DNA from: CADEED01 sp963839685
GTDB taxonomy: Bacteria; Pseudomonadota; Gammaproteobacteria; Steroidobacterales; Steroidobacteraceae
Assembly (NCBI GenBank): GCA_963839685.1
Contig: CAWIVS010000010.1
Span: forward strand, 248,001-312,000
Direction: 5' to 3'
Length of the DNA stretch: 64,000 nucleotides
Each line of letters begins with the position of its first letter. Within the stretch, counting starts at the first letter, position 1. The notes under the pieces are model-generated. The model was not told where the DNA came from. It made no database searches and saw only the letters and a program-made list of their open reading frames with translations. Shown piece after piece: positions 9,548 through 18,285 of the stretch. A program made the position numbers and the translations under genes.

Positions 9548-9841
9548 ATGCAGGAACCGACACGCGCAGAAGTCGACGCCTTCCCCGCTCCAACCGTGCT
9601 CGAGTTCGGTGCGAGCTGGTGTGGCTACTGCCGGGCAGCGCAGGCGGATATCGCCGCAGCGTTGTCGCGCCATCCCGACATCCGCCACCTCAGAGTCGAG
9701 GATGGCAGCGGCAAACCACTCGGGCGTTCGTTTGGCGTGAAGCTCTGGCCGACATTGATCTATGTGGAAGCGGGCGTGGAACGCGGCCGCGTCGTGCGCC
9801 CGGCAAATGCGGCCGAGATCGAGGCGATTTTTGCGAGCTGA
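9548..9841 (+). CDS. Thioredoxin-like protein
   Basis: A 97-residue thioredoxin-fold protein with active site WCGYC (Cys25 and Cys28) and a cis-proline loop LWPTLIY. It has no signal peptide and is therefore probably a cytoplasmic disulfide reductase. The shortened N-terminus, compared with classic 105-110-residue thioredoxins, lacks part of the first strand and helix. It is followed after 37 bases by an exported protein. Confidence 0.86.
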   Translation: MQEPTRAEVDAFPAPTVLEFGASWCGYCRAAQADIAAALSRHPDIRHLRVEDGSGKPLGRSFGVKLWPTLIYVEAGVERGRVVRPANAAEIEAIFAS

Positions 9842-9878
9842 TTCCCGGCGCGCCAGGCGTCCGTTATTGTGCGACGCC

Positions 9879-10823
9879 ATGAGGCTTTCCGCTAATCCAC
9901 GATTCTGGTGCGCCCTGATCCTGCTGGCCGTGTGCATGCGCGCGACCGCCGCGCCCAGCGACACCGACGAGTCGGCGTACGCGCCATCGACGCTCGCGAA
10001 AATCCTCGGCGGCGCGGCGCGTTCGCAGAATGACGAAGCCGAGCTCGCGGGCTTGAGCGACTGGTACACCACCACGGCGAATTTCACCGGCCGCAAGCGA
10101 CCGATTTCTGGTCGCTTTCGACCGATCATCGGCGCATGGGTCACCAGCCGCGGCCTGGATCCCTCGACCACAGAGCTGTATTTCACCGGTGAGTTGCCCG
10201 AGCTCGAGTTCGAGCAGGGCGGGCGCAAGTACTGGGTGATGGCGGGGCTGCCCGGCGGGCTCGGCTTCGACGTCTATCCACCCGGACAGAAGCTGACTAT
10301 CTACCTGCAGAAGGTGGGGTTTGCGTCGGGCGCGCCGGTGGCCGTGCTCACCATGGCGAAGTTGCCCACCGGCGTCACCTCGACGACCGCATCGAAGGGG
10401 CGGGTGATGCGCAACACGCGGATGGGCGAGGGCGCACGCCGCCAGGAGGGCACTTACCAGGCTGGTGCCGCGACTTTCACCTACGCCGGGCGTGAGTACT
10501 CGCTGCCGCTCGATGTCAGCGGGCGCCATTCCATCGCGCCCGGCATGTATTCCTACGAAAACGGCGTGCGCACCGCGTTGCTCGAGTACGGCTCGGGCGA
10601 CGCGCAGTACCTGTTGCTGCGTGTACCGGTGAACGAGGGCGGTGGCAGCCACTCCGACATCGTGCCGTATCTCGTGCTCAACGGACGCATCGTGCCACCC
10701 ATCGACCTGACTTCGTGCGAGGTCAATGTCGAAGAGTTGTCGCGCTCCGCCACGCGCGGCAGCGTGGACTGCAGCGCCGTCGCACGTGCGGTGTTTTCGA
10801 AGCTGCGATTCACCGCCGACTAA
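9879..10823 (+). CDS. Exported protein of unknown function
   Basis: A 314-residue protein with an N-terminal signal peptide (LILLAVCMRATA-APS). I recognise no domain. The mature part is rich in beta-prone stretches and Gly, and has a Cys pair near the C-terminus (SCEVN and VDCSA) that could form a disulfide. The ATG at 9879 is chosen because the signal peptide begins there. The gene ends exactly at the edge of a large palindrome, which may terminate its transcript. Confidence 0.6.
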   Translation: MRLSANPRFWCALILLAVCMRATAAPSDTDESAYAPSTLAKILGGAARSQNDEAELAGLSDWYTTTANFTGRKRPISGRFRPIIGAWVTSRGLDPSTTELYFTGELPELEFEQGGRKYWVMAGLPGGLGFDVYPPGQKLTIYLQKVGFASGAPVAVLTMAKLPTGVTSTTASKGRVMRNTRMGEGARRQEGTYQAGAATFTYAGREYSLPLDVSGRHSIAPGMYSYENGVRTALLEYGSGDAQYLLLRVPVNEGGGSHSDIVPYLVLNGRIVPPIDLTSCEVNVEELSRSATRGSVDCSAVARAVFSKLRFTAD

Positions 10824-10875
10824 AATGGGGACATTCCTGTTTTTCGCGGCGCCGCTAAATAGGAATGTCCCCATT
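10824..10875. repeat. REP-like palindrome between convergent genes
   Basis: A 52-base imperfect palindrome. AATGGGGACATTCCT (10824-10838) is repeated exactly inverted as AGGAATGTCCCCATT (10861-10875), and the centre holds a second palindrome, GCGGCGCCGC. The sequence style matches repetitive extragenic palindromes linked to REP-associated tyrosine transposases, which often read GGGGACATTCC. It lies directly between two convergent stop codons and could fold into a strong bidirectional terminator. No second copy was found in this window. Confidence 0.75.
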
Positions 10876-10876
10876 A

Positions 10877-11128
10877 TCAGGACGGGTTGGCCTTCCAGCC
10901 GCGCGGCTTGCGGTTGAAAGCAATTTCCACCTGGAAGTTACGCGCCTGGCACTTCGAGCAGCGCAGGCGGGTGCAGGCCTGTTTGAGCGTCACGTTCCAT
11001 CCCAGGATGTTAGCCACGCTGCGCGGGTCGATCTCGCGTTCGTGCCGGCACCCGCGGCAGATGACGCAAATTACGTATGCACCAGAGTGGTCAGAAAGTT
11101 TGTCGATGACGCTGGCGGGCAGGGGCAT
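10877..11128 (-). CDS. Small zinc-ribbon-like protein
   Basis: An 83-residue protein with two cysteine knuckles: CVICRGCRH near residue 22 and CSKCQ near residue 62. This suggests a single zinc-binding ribbon. The ending NRKPRGW is basic, so nucleic acid binding is possible. The function is unknown. The ATG at 11128 begins the conserved-looking part; the frame stays open upstream, but that extension is low-complexity. It is convergent with the exported protein across the palindrome. Confidence 0.6.
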   Translation of the reverse strand: MPLPASVIDKLSDHSGAYVICVICRGCRHEREIDPRSVANILGWNVTLKQACTRLRCSKCQARNFQVEIAFNRKPRGWKANPS

Positions 11129-11226
11129 GAAGCATATTTTTTCCCCGCCCGGGAGCGACGTCCATCCAGTCTGCGTTGCTCCCGAGCACTGTATGACGCG
11201 GGTATTTGCCTGATAACCTGCGCGCC

Positions 11227-11682
11227 ATGCCGCCGAAAATCCGTATCGAACGCTGCAGCTCGCTCGACCAGCCGGGATGGCTCGACATGCGCCTGGCGCT
11301 GTGGCCGGATGCCACCGCCGACGAGCACCGCGACTACATGGCGATTTCGCTGGCGCAACCCGAGCGGTTCCTGCAGCTGATGATGTACGACGAGAGTCGG
11401 CAGCCACTCGCGTTCATCGAAGGTTCGATCCGCGGCGATTACGTCAACGGCACCGAGTCCTCGCCGGTGGGGTTCGTCGAAGGCGTCTACGTGGTTCCTG
11501 CCTGGCGGCGCAAGGGCGTCGCGCGCCAGCTCTACGCCGCCATCGGCGACTGGGCGAAAGCCCGGGGTTGTCGCGAGCTGGCCTCGGATGCGCTGGTCGA
11601 CAATGAAGTCAGCCAGCGCGCACACCTTGCCCTCGGATTCCGCGAGACCGAGCGCGTGGTGTACTTCACAAAGATTCTGTAA
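11227..11682 (+). CDS. GNAT acetyltransferase resembling aminoglycoside 6'-N-acetyltransferase
   Basis: A 151-residue GNAT enzyme. It has the recognisable AAC(6')-I pattern: RLALWPDA near the N-terminus, DYVNGTESSPVGFVEGVYV in the core, the acetyl-CoA loop RRKGVA at residues 94-99, then LASDALVDNEVSQ and HLALGFRETERVVYF. AAC(6')-I enzymes acetylate the 6'-amino group of aminoglycosides. A chromosomal copy may or may not give resistance. There is no mobile element, integron site or resistance neighbour, so this looks resident. The ATG at 11227 is preferred over a TTG 21 bases upstream. Confidence 0.8.
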   Translation: MPPKIRIERCSSLDQPGWLDMRLALWPDATADEHRDYMAISLAQPERFLQLMMYDESRQPLAFIEGSIRGDYVNGTESSPVGFVEGVYVVPAWRRKGVARQLYAAIGDWAKARGCRELASDALVDNEVSQRAHLALGFRETERVVYFTKIL

Positions 11683-12121
11683 TCCGGGTCCAGGCGAGCG
11701 GCCGGCGCCCCACTTCCGTTACCTGGGCGTTACCGCGGCAGTCCCAAACTGGCGCCAATGGAAACGATGAGGACCGTGATGCGCATCTCGGTGCTCACGG
11801 TGTTTGCTTCCTGCGTTGCACTCTTGTTATCGCCGGGGAGCGTGCGTACGCGGTGGCACGGGTCTCGTTGGCGCTGGTGGCGGCACGGGATTGTTGTTCC
11901 AGGGAGCGATCTGGGGCGGCGTCACTTTCATGTTGAAGTCGGTTCGACGTCGGTGGCAGCTATTTCTGGCTGTACGCTGCACTGTGACCAGCGTGGCTGG
12001 CACGGTCTGGTCGCTGGTCTTGATAGGTACCAGCATTCGTCAGCCGCCGGCTCGCCGACTGAGAGCGCCCGGATGCCTGATATTCTTCGGAGTCATGAAA
12101 TGACTGCCCGAACCCGAACTG
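11683..12121. other. Gene-poor stretch with possible degraded coding sequence
   Basis: These 439 bases hold no gene I can defend. A short open frame from about 11767 begins like a signal peptide (RISVLTVFASCVALLL) but turns into non-coding-looking Arg/Trp-rich sequence. Another frame has a Gly-rich run near 11860-11930. This could be a frameshifted exported protein next to the broken regulator downstream, or chance. Confidence 0.3.
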
Positions 12122-14420
12122 ATGCCGGCCGTCTCCAACGATCCCGTACTGATCGGCGAGTGGCTGGTGGATCCGCGCGACGATTCGCTCACGCGCGGCT
12201 GCGAGCGCTGAAATCGAGCCGCGCACCATGCGCCTGCTGATTCGTCTCGCGCAGACCCCGGGCAGGTCGTGAGCCAGGACGAGCTGCTCGAGTCCGTCTG
12301 GACCGGTGTCGTCGTCGGAACGGCGTCTGTCTACCAATCGATGTCGCAGCTGCGCAAGGTGCTCGGGGACACCGACGACCCACCTCGTTACATCGAAACC
12401 GTGGCGCGCAAGGGATACCGCCTGCTGGCGCCCGTGTCCGCGCCGCCCGCACCTTCTCCCGGGCCGAAGCCTGCTCCGGCAACGGTGCCGGATATCGAGG
12501 CAGGCATCAGCGAATCTGCCGCCCCGCTACCGCAACGCCTGGGCTGGGTCATGTTGGCCGGGGCCGCGGCGACTGGTGGTAATGGCCGCAGTCTGGCGCT
12601 TCGCGCCGGACGCGGGAATGGCGGCAAAGATCCCGTCCATCGTCGTGTTGCCGTTCACCGACCTCACCGTCGGCAAGACCGAGCAGGCATTCTGCGACGG
12701 GCTCACTGAAGAAACCTCCAACTGGCTGGCGCAGGTTCCAACGCTGCAGCGTCGTGGCGCGAACCTCCGCATTTGCCTATCGAGATCGGGAAGCCGACGT
12801 CCGCACGATCGGGCGCGAGCTGAAGATCAGTCATGTTCTCGAAGGTTCACTGCGGCGCTCGGGAAACCGGATGCGTATCACCGTGCAGCTGATTCACACG
12901 GGCTCCGGCTACCACCTCTGGTCCGATTCCTACGACGTGGAGGCCGGTGACGTTTTGCAGGTGCAGGAGCACATCGCGCGTTCCGTGGTGGGGAGTCTCG
13001 AGCTGCGCATGAGCCCGAGACGCGACACGCGCTTCGCGGAGCGCCGCAGTAGCAACGCCGAAGCGCAACGGCTGTACCTGATCGCCAAGAGTCATGCCGC
13101 CAAACTCGACGGCCCATCGAACGAGCAGGCCATCGCCCTGTATCGGAAGTCGCTGGAAGCCGATCCTACCTTCGCGCTGGCCAAGGTGTGGCTGGCACAG
13201 GCCATCAGCAATCAACGTTATTTCACCAGCCAGACCATCGAACAATTGTCGCCCGATATCGAGCCATTGCTTGCAGACGTCGAGAGATCCTCGCCCGAGC
13301 TCGTGGATCTGTACTTGGTGCGCGGCACCTATCGACATCCTCATGAGGGATCGCGAGGCTGCGCTCCGCGATCTGCGGCGCGCGCTGGAAATAAATCCGA
13401 GCTCCAAGGGCGCCGCGAGCATATTGGGCTACTACTACCTGACCGCAGTCGCGCCGCGCGATGCGCTGATGTACTACACGATGGCCTCCGCGCTTGATCC
13501 ACGCGACTTCGGCATGTATGCCTACCAATGCATCGCGCTCACGGACCTGGGCCGATTCGCGGCCGCGGATGTCGCATGCGCGCGCGCGCGGGCGCTCGAG
13601 CCGGAGTCGCCGTGGGTTTTCAGCGTCTCGAGCTCGCTCGAGGCGGCGCGCGGCAACTTCGAGCAAGCCCTGAAGTGGAGTGATGCCGCATTGGAGCGCG
13701 GCGGCGATGTTGCCTGGATTCGCGGAGAGCGAGGCCGCTGGCTGGTCACCCTCGGCCTGCTCAGCGACGCAGGCACCGCTTATCGTGAAGCCGTGCGGGC
13801 GGACGCCGTCGCCGCGCGCCGCAACAGCGATCTCGCGTTCGTCGGTGGTTCTGCGGCAATCGAAGCGGGTGGCGCGGCAGGCTTGCGGGCGTTCATTGCG
13901 GACAACCAGCTCGATCGCAGCGCTGATCCGCCCATGCAGTTTGTGCTGGCGAGCATGTTGCTAATCGTGGGTGACCACGACGTGGCACGGGATCTGGTCA
14001 ATCGGGCGCTGGCGTCGCCGCAGCTGGCGCCGGAAGATCTGGCCAGTCCCTGGCAGGCGAAAGCCGGCTGGTCCTATCTACTGATCACCGCCGCCGCATT
14101 GCGTGCCACCGGAGATACAGCGCAGGCCGATCGCAGGCTCGAGGAGCTGCAGCAATTGCTGGACGGCATGGAAAAAGCGGGCGCGCACACGGCCGGATTG
14201 CAGATCCTGCGTGCCCAACTTGCGGCCATGCGTGGAAACAGCGACGCCGCAATGCAGGCATTGCGGCGCGCTGCCGAACTCGGATGGAGCGAGGCGTGGC
14301 TGACCGATCACGAGCGCTACTTCGAAAGCCTGCGCTCCCGTGCCGACTATCAGGAATTGCTCGCCGCCGTGCGCGCGAAGAACGCGGCCACGGCGGCGAA
14401 GCTCAAACCCCGCCTTTCAG
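12122..14420 (+). pseudogene. Frameshifted CadC-type winged-helix regulator with TPR domain
   Basis: Read across frames, this encodes a membrane-anchored regulator: an OmpR-type winged helix (LIRLAQTPG, then SQDELLESVW and IETVARKGYRLLAP), a Pro-rich linker, one membrane helix near 12545-12605, a TolB-like segment (SIVVLPFTD, then FAYRDREADVRTIG and VLEGSLRRSG), and about 350 residues of TPRs. The frame breaks near 12203, 12265, 12573, 12748 and 13332, and the last frame runs past the expected end to a stop at 14620, into the next gene. Five breaks and a lost stop favour genuine decay, though local assembly error cannot be excluded. Targets are unknown. Confidence 0.78.
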
Positions 14421-14833
14421 GCCGGCTTGACCGGCGGGAAGGTGCCGCCAGGGCCGCCACCGCCCGCGCGGTTGAAGGCTTCGAGCATGATGGTGATCGC
14501 CTGGGCAATCTCGTAAAGGCGAAAACTGTGCAAGTCCGGTTGGTAATCGGCGGGTATTCCAGTGTTCTCGGCCGTCCAGTTCGCCTCGACGGCGGCTGCC
14601 TTCAGCAATCCCAGGCCTGATTTTGACGAACCCCCAGGCAAGTCTTCATCGTGTTCTACCGTATTGATCATCGCGGTGACTACCTTGGGGATGTCTTCCA
14701 GGGCGATGACCGTGGCGACGTCTTTATCCGGCGTGTCCGGCCAAACCGGAAGCGCCGCCATACCCATGATCTTGTCGCGAAACTTTGTGAGAAAGAGGCT
14801 TCCGGGCAACACTACGGCTTGAGGATCTGACAT
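14417..14833 (-). CDS. Hypothetical protein
   Basis: A 138-residue protein without signal peptide or recognised domain. The C-terminus is Gly/Pro-rich (RAGGGGPGGTFPP). A ribosome site (GGAG, about eight bases away) supports the start at 14833. It is divergent from the secreted cysteine protease across a 133-base region that contains a hairpin-like inverted repeat. Its 3' end is overrun by the decayed TPR reading frame. A functional tie to the protease is possible but untested. Confidence 0.55.
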   Translation of the reverse strand: MSDPQAVVLPGSLFLTKFRDKIMGMAALPVWPDTPDKDVATVIALEDIPKVVTAMINTVEHDEDLPGGSSKSGLGLLKAAAVEANWTAENTGIPADYQPDLHSFRLYEIAQAITIMLEAFNRAGGGGPGGTFPPVKPA

Positions 14834-14870
14834 GTTGGTTTTCTCCGTCTGGCGAATCGTATATGGACCC

Positions 14871-14895
14871 CGCAGCTAACAATCGTTAGTCTGCG
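14871..14895. promoter_or_regulatory. Inverted repeat in divergent intergenic region
   Basis: CGCAGCTAAC (14871-14880) pairs with GTTAG-T-CTGCG (14885-14895): ten base pairs with one bulged T around an AATC loop. It sits between divergent genes (starts at 14833 and 14967), so an operator shared by both is more likely than a terminator, which would need a T-run. No matching regulator can be named. Confidence 0.45.
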
Positions 14896-14966
14896 CTCAA
14901 AATCAAACGGAGGACACTGGCGCGTTGCACCACCGGTGTGCTCAATGGGACGGGGAGGAACACCGC

Positions 14967-16370
14967 ATGAACTATTCGAGATCTTTCGCTGAATTGGCGG
15001 TTCTTGCGGTGGCTCTTGCCACATTCCTGTACCCCACACCCGCGCTCGCGAAGGCGATGACCCTGGGCATGGACCGGGAAAAACAGCAAGGCACCAGCCT
15101 TTGTTGGGCGGCCGTCTCCACCATGGCGATGCGTTCGCTGGAGCCGTTTTCCTGCCCGGCCGAGGACGTGAGTCCAACAGTCATGAACGAACTCACGCCG
15201 CTGGCGCAGAAGGAACTGGTGCGCCTGGCGCGATCCGAGATCAAGCGGTGCGCGCACTTCAAGCTTCGCGGCAACCGGTTCAAGAATTCCGCCACGACAT
15301 GCGCAAGCCTCGACGGGAGCACCTGCGACGCTGCGGGAGACTTCTTTCTTTTCGAAGGCACCAGCACGCGCGTTCCCGCCGGCAAGGCGCTCACCGAGGC
15401 ACACTTTGCCAAGGAAATTTTTGACCGGGAGCGGCCGGTTATCATTCAGTGGGACTACAGCGCTGTCGATCCGACGCAGACGGAAATCCAGGTTCTGCCC
15501 ACGCTGCCGCACTGGCTCATCATCGTTGGCTACGACGACGTAACGCACAAAGTGCGCGTGTTCGATCCACTGCCAAAAGACGGCGTGACCGAGGCGAAGC
15601 CCGAACGCCGCGAGCAGTGGATCCCATACGCGGCCTACCTCGATCCGCAAATTGAGCTCGGCCAGCCCGTCGTCGCCAAGCACAGTCAGGAAGCATACAA
15701 ACTGCGTTCCGCCGACGAGCTGGAGCCTCCGCAGGCAGGTCCCGGCAATCCGGATGGATATCCGGCACTGGCTCAGGTCCAGCAGGTGGCCCAGGCAATT
15801 ACTTTGGAGCCGATGCCGGTGCAGACCGCACTCGAGGTGACGCGCGACGGCATCGAAGAGCTTGGACGCAAGTACGAGATATTTTCGAGTAACGGCAAGC
15901 GCTTGAAGCGGAAATTCGAAGCCGCGCCGGCATTTCCCATCGTGGTGCTCACCACGCGACAGCTGATGAACGCCGCCTCGCGCCCCGAAGAACTGCTGGT
16001 TCCGAGCACCTCGTCGTTGCTGGTGCCCGTGGTCGACCGAAATACGCGTGAAATCTCGGGTTCGTTCCTCTACTTCAGAGACCGTGATACCTGGAAGCAG
16101 GGCGGCTATTCGAACACCCAGATCGCCCATCTGCTGGTCAAGTTGCGCAACAGGCACGCGAATGGGGAGCGCGCTGCCAAGGACTTCTACCTGGTTTCGA
16201 TTCCCGAACAGGCTTCGTTCTTTGCGGCGCATGGTTTTGGAACCGATGCGATGCTGGCCAGTGTCGACGATGACGGGACGGGTTCGCTGGTGAAGGCTCA
16301 TGCGGCGCTCGAGACCGTGGTGCAAAAGGTCGAAATCGCAAGGCGGCGCGGGTCCCCTAACCCCCGATGA
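14967..16370 (+). CDS. Secreted papain-like cysteine protease (C39/AvrRpt2-like)
   Basis: A 467-residue exported protein. After a signal peptide ending near PTPALA, the segment QGTSLCWAAVSTMA provides a probable catalytic Cys46; PHWLIIVGYDD gives His182 and VFDP gives Asp200, in the order Cys-His-Asp expected of papain-like peptidases. The remaining 260 residues form a C-terminal region I do not recognise, with no membrane anchor. Four extra cysteines lie between Cys46 and His182. A GGAGGAA site six bases before 14967 fixes the start. It probably acts in the periplasm or outside. Substrate unknown. Confidence 0.75.
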   Translation: MNYSRSFAELAVLAVALATFLYPTPALAKAMTLGMDREKQQGTSLCWAAVSTMAMRSLEPFSCPAEDVSPTVMNELTPLAQKELVRLARSEIKRCAHFKLRGNRFKNSATTCASLDGSTCDAAGDFFLFEGTSTRVPAGKALTEAHFAKEIFDRERPVIIQWDYSAVDPTQTEIQVLPTLPHWLIIVGYDDVTHKVRVFDPLPKDGVTEAKPERREQWIPYAAYLDPQIELGQPVVAKHSQEAYKLRSADELEPPQAGPGNPDGYPALAQVQQVAQAITLEPMPVQTALEVTRDGIEELGRKYEIFSSNGKRLKRKFEAAPAFPIVVLTTRQLMNAASRPEELLVPSTSSLLVPVVDRNTREISGSFLYFRDRDTWKQGGYSNTQIAHLLVKLRNRHANGERAAKDFYLVSIPEQASFFAAHGFGTDAMLASVDDDGTGSLVKAHAALETVVQKVEIARRRGSPNPR

Positions 16371-16450
16371 CGCTTTACTGCCGGGTCAGAGCCTCCCAGA
16401 ACAGTCATTACGTTCCGCTTACTCTGATTCGGATCTCGCGTAACACCTTG

Positions 16451-16483
16451 ATTTCGTGGAGTTCATTAACGAAATAGAACTCC
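16451..16483. promoter_or_regulatory. Two interleaved inverted repeats
   Basis: ATTTCG (16451-16456) pairs with CGAAAT (16470-16475), and GGAGTTC (16458-16464) pairs with GAACTCC (16477-16483). The arms are interleaved, so as RNA they could form two alternative hairpins or an H-type pseudoknot, and as DNA a composite operator. It lies in the 184-base gap before the truncated BTAD-type regulator, about 70 bases upstream of its start. Confidence 0.4.
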
Positions 16484-16554
16484 TTTAGTAATCGTTGAGG
16501 ACTTGAAAACCAGCGATTACGTACACCGTGGGCTCCACCAACAGGAGCAGTCCC

Positions 16555-17055
16555 ATGGCACCAGACGATCCCCCTGCCTTCGCGATTCAGTCACGAATCG
16601 CCATCTACACTCTCGGTCGCTTCGAGGTCTGCCTGAATGGCATGCCATTGCGATTCAAGGGGCGCGCGCCAATACGTTCACTGGAGTTGTTGACCGCCCT
16701 GATCGCGGCGGGAGCCGGGGGGGCGGCAAGCGGTCGACTGTCCGATCAGTTGTGGCCGCAAGCGGACGGTTTCGACGCCTATCGCGCATTCACGACGACC
16801 CTGCATCGGCTGCGTCGGATGCTGCAGTGTCACGACGCCGTGCGCCTGAGCGCCGGTCGTCTCACTCTCGATGCCCAGATTTGCAACGTAGACGCCTGGG
16901 CCTTCGAACGCGCGCTGCGCGGTGCAGTGGACACCGATGCCATCGGGGCGGTGCTGGACTCATATCCCGGCCCGTTTCTGGCAGACGAACAGAGTCCCTG
17001 GGCCATCGCAACCCGCGAACGCCTGCAGCAATTGATTGCACGCAAGGAGAATCAA
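16555..17055 (+). pseudogene. Truncated BTAD/SARP-like transcriptional regulator
   Basis: About 165 residues resemble the N-terminal winged helix and start of the transcriptional activation domain of AfsR/SARP-type regulators: YTLGRFEVCLNG, then LLTALIAAG, LWPQADGFDAYRAFTTTLHRLRR and LDSYPGPFLADEQSPWA. After ARKENQ near 17055 the sequence stops looking like the family and becomes the antisense of the neighbouring DNA-repair gene, although the frame stays open to 17670. The usual large C-terminal part is missing. AGGAGCAG four bases before 16555 supports this start. It is probably a deletion remnant. Confidence 0.65.
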
Positions 17056-17805
17056 ATGCGCGCGCGGCCCGGAATCTGCGGTCAGAGCCCTGTTTCCGGC
17101 AGCAGTCAGCCCTTCGCTCGCCTTCTTGAGCCGCCGCAGCGTGGCCGAACTCGCAAGTTGCCGCAGCGCATCCTTGCCGATCCAGCGTGGCGCGGGATCC
17201 TCCGCGGCGGCGAGTTTGCGTGCCAGCGCGACGGCGGCCTGGTTGAGCGCCGGACTGCGTTCGCCGACGCCGCGCAGCGCCCAGTTGACGCCCTTCTTGA
17301 CGAAGTTGCGTTCGTCGCGCGCGGCCTTCGCGACCAGCGGCAGGCAACGCAGGAATTGAGCGTCGGTGGCGGCCTTGTCCTTGAGCGCGACGCTGGCGAG
17401 CAGCGCGAACGCGGCGCGTTTGACGAACTCGTCGCGGTGGCCGGCCCACTGGCGGATCTTCGCGAATGCATGCGGGGTGCGCACCCACAGCGCGAAACAC
17501 AGCGTGTCGCATATCGCCCAGTTGTCGAAGGCACGCGCCTGTCGGTCCATCTGTGCCGGCGTCACCTTGTCGGGTTCATCCACGTAGGCGCACAGCATCC
17601 GCGCCTCGTAGACGCCGGTCTTCCACAACTCCAGTGCCAGCGCGTGATCGGGACCGAGTTCCTTGCCTAACTTCTGGATGTCTCCCATGCGCACGCCGAG
17701 CGCGTCGTCGTTGGGAATCGCATAGCGCAACATGCCGTCGCGCACGGCTTTCGAGGAGTGTTTCCGCAGCCAGGCGAGGGCGCTGGCAACTCGCGGATCA
17801 GGCAC
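16960..17805 (-). CDS. DNA alkylation repair protein (AlkD-like HEAT repeat)
   Basis: An AlkD-family protein made of HEAT-like helical repeats, which recognises alkylated bases. Residues 1-232 match the family, with RDGMLRYAIP at the start, FDNWAICD near 93-100, FVKKGVNWALR near 168-178 and an ending typical of the family around LRRLKKASEG. The frame then continues for 50 atypical residues into the truncated BTAD-type gene, so the natural stop near 17107 appears lost. The start is GTG at 17805 and overlaps the stop of the membrane-protein gene by eight bases. Confidence 0.8.
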   Translation of the reverse strand: MPDPRVASALAWLRKHSSKAVRDGMLRYAIPNDDALGVRMGDIQKLGKELGPDHALALELWKTGVYEARMLCAYVDEPDKVTPAQMDRQARAFDNWAICDTLCFALWVRTPHAFAKIRQWAGHRDEFVKRAAFALLASVALKDKAATDAQFLRCLPLVAKAARDERNFVKKGVNWALRGVGERSPALNQAAVALARKLAAAEDPAPRWIGKDALRQLASSATLRRLKKASEGLTAAGNRALTADSGPRAHLILLACNQLLQAFAGCDGPGTLFVCQKRAGI

Positions 17806-18180
17806 TGCGCGAGCCCGCGAGTTTTCCCCCGAGCCAGGTACAGGGAATGGCGCTCAGCATCAGCAGCAGCGAATACCAGATCGGCCCCAGGTCCGGGCTC
17901 TTGGCCCAGGCAAAGACCACGCCCAAAAGCGCGATCGCCGTACCAATGGCACCAAGCATGACGGCGAGGTACATCGGCCGCGACGGCGCGAGACGTGCGG
18001 TGATCCAGCCGGCACCGATGGCTGACAGCAGCCGATATGACAGCGCGATCAGCCAGTCCGACGTGGTCATGTCACTGACTTCGGTGCCGTACACACCGCG
18101 GCGTGCATCACCAGATCGAGTACCACCGCAACGACGATCGTGAAGGCGAGACCGGCGAGCACCGCGAGAAAGCTTTTCAT
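17798..18180 (-). pseudogene. Small integral membrane protein, frameshifted
   Basis: A protein of about 127 residues with four membrane helices if the frame is restored. The first part starts at 18180 (MKSFLAVLAGLAFTIVVAVV) and reaches HAAV, where a GTGTGT-like dinucleotide expansion near 18093 shifts the frame by two bases and produces an early stop. The second part (YGTEVSDMTTSDWLIALSY onward) continues to the stop at 17798. An in-frame ATG at 18070 could still allow translation of the last three helices. It is coupled to the AlkD-like gene by overlap. The function is unknown. Confidence 0.6.
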
Positions 18181-18285
18181 TGTTTTTACCCCTGGAGTGC
18201 CGCGGCATGCTGGCTGGCGAGATTGCCCAGGTCAAGCTGCGGCCTTCCGACGGCCCGAAGCCGGGGCGCGCGCGGCGGGTGCCGG

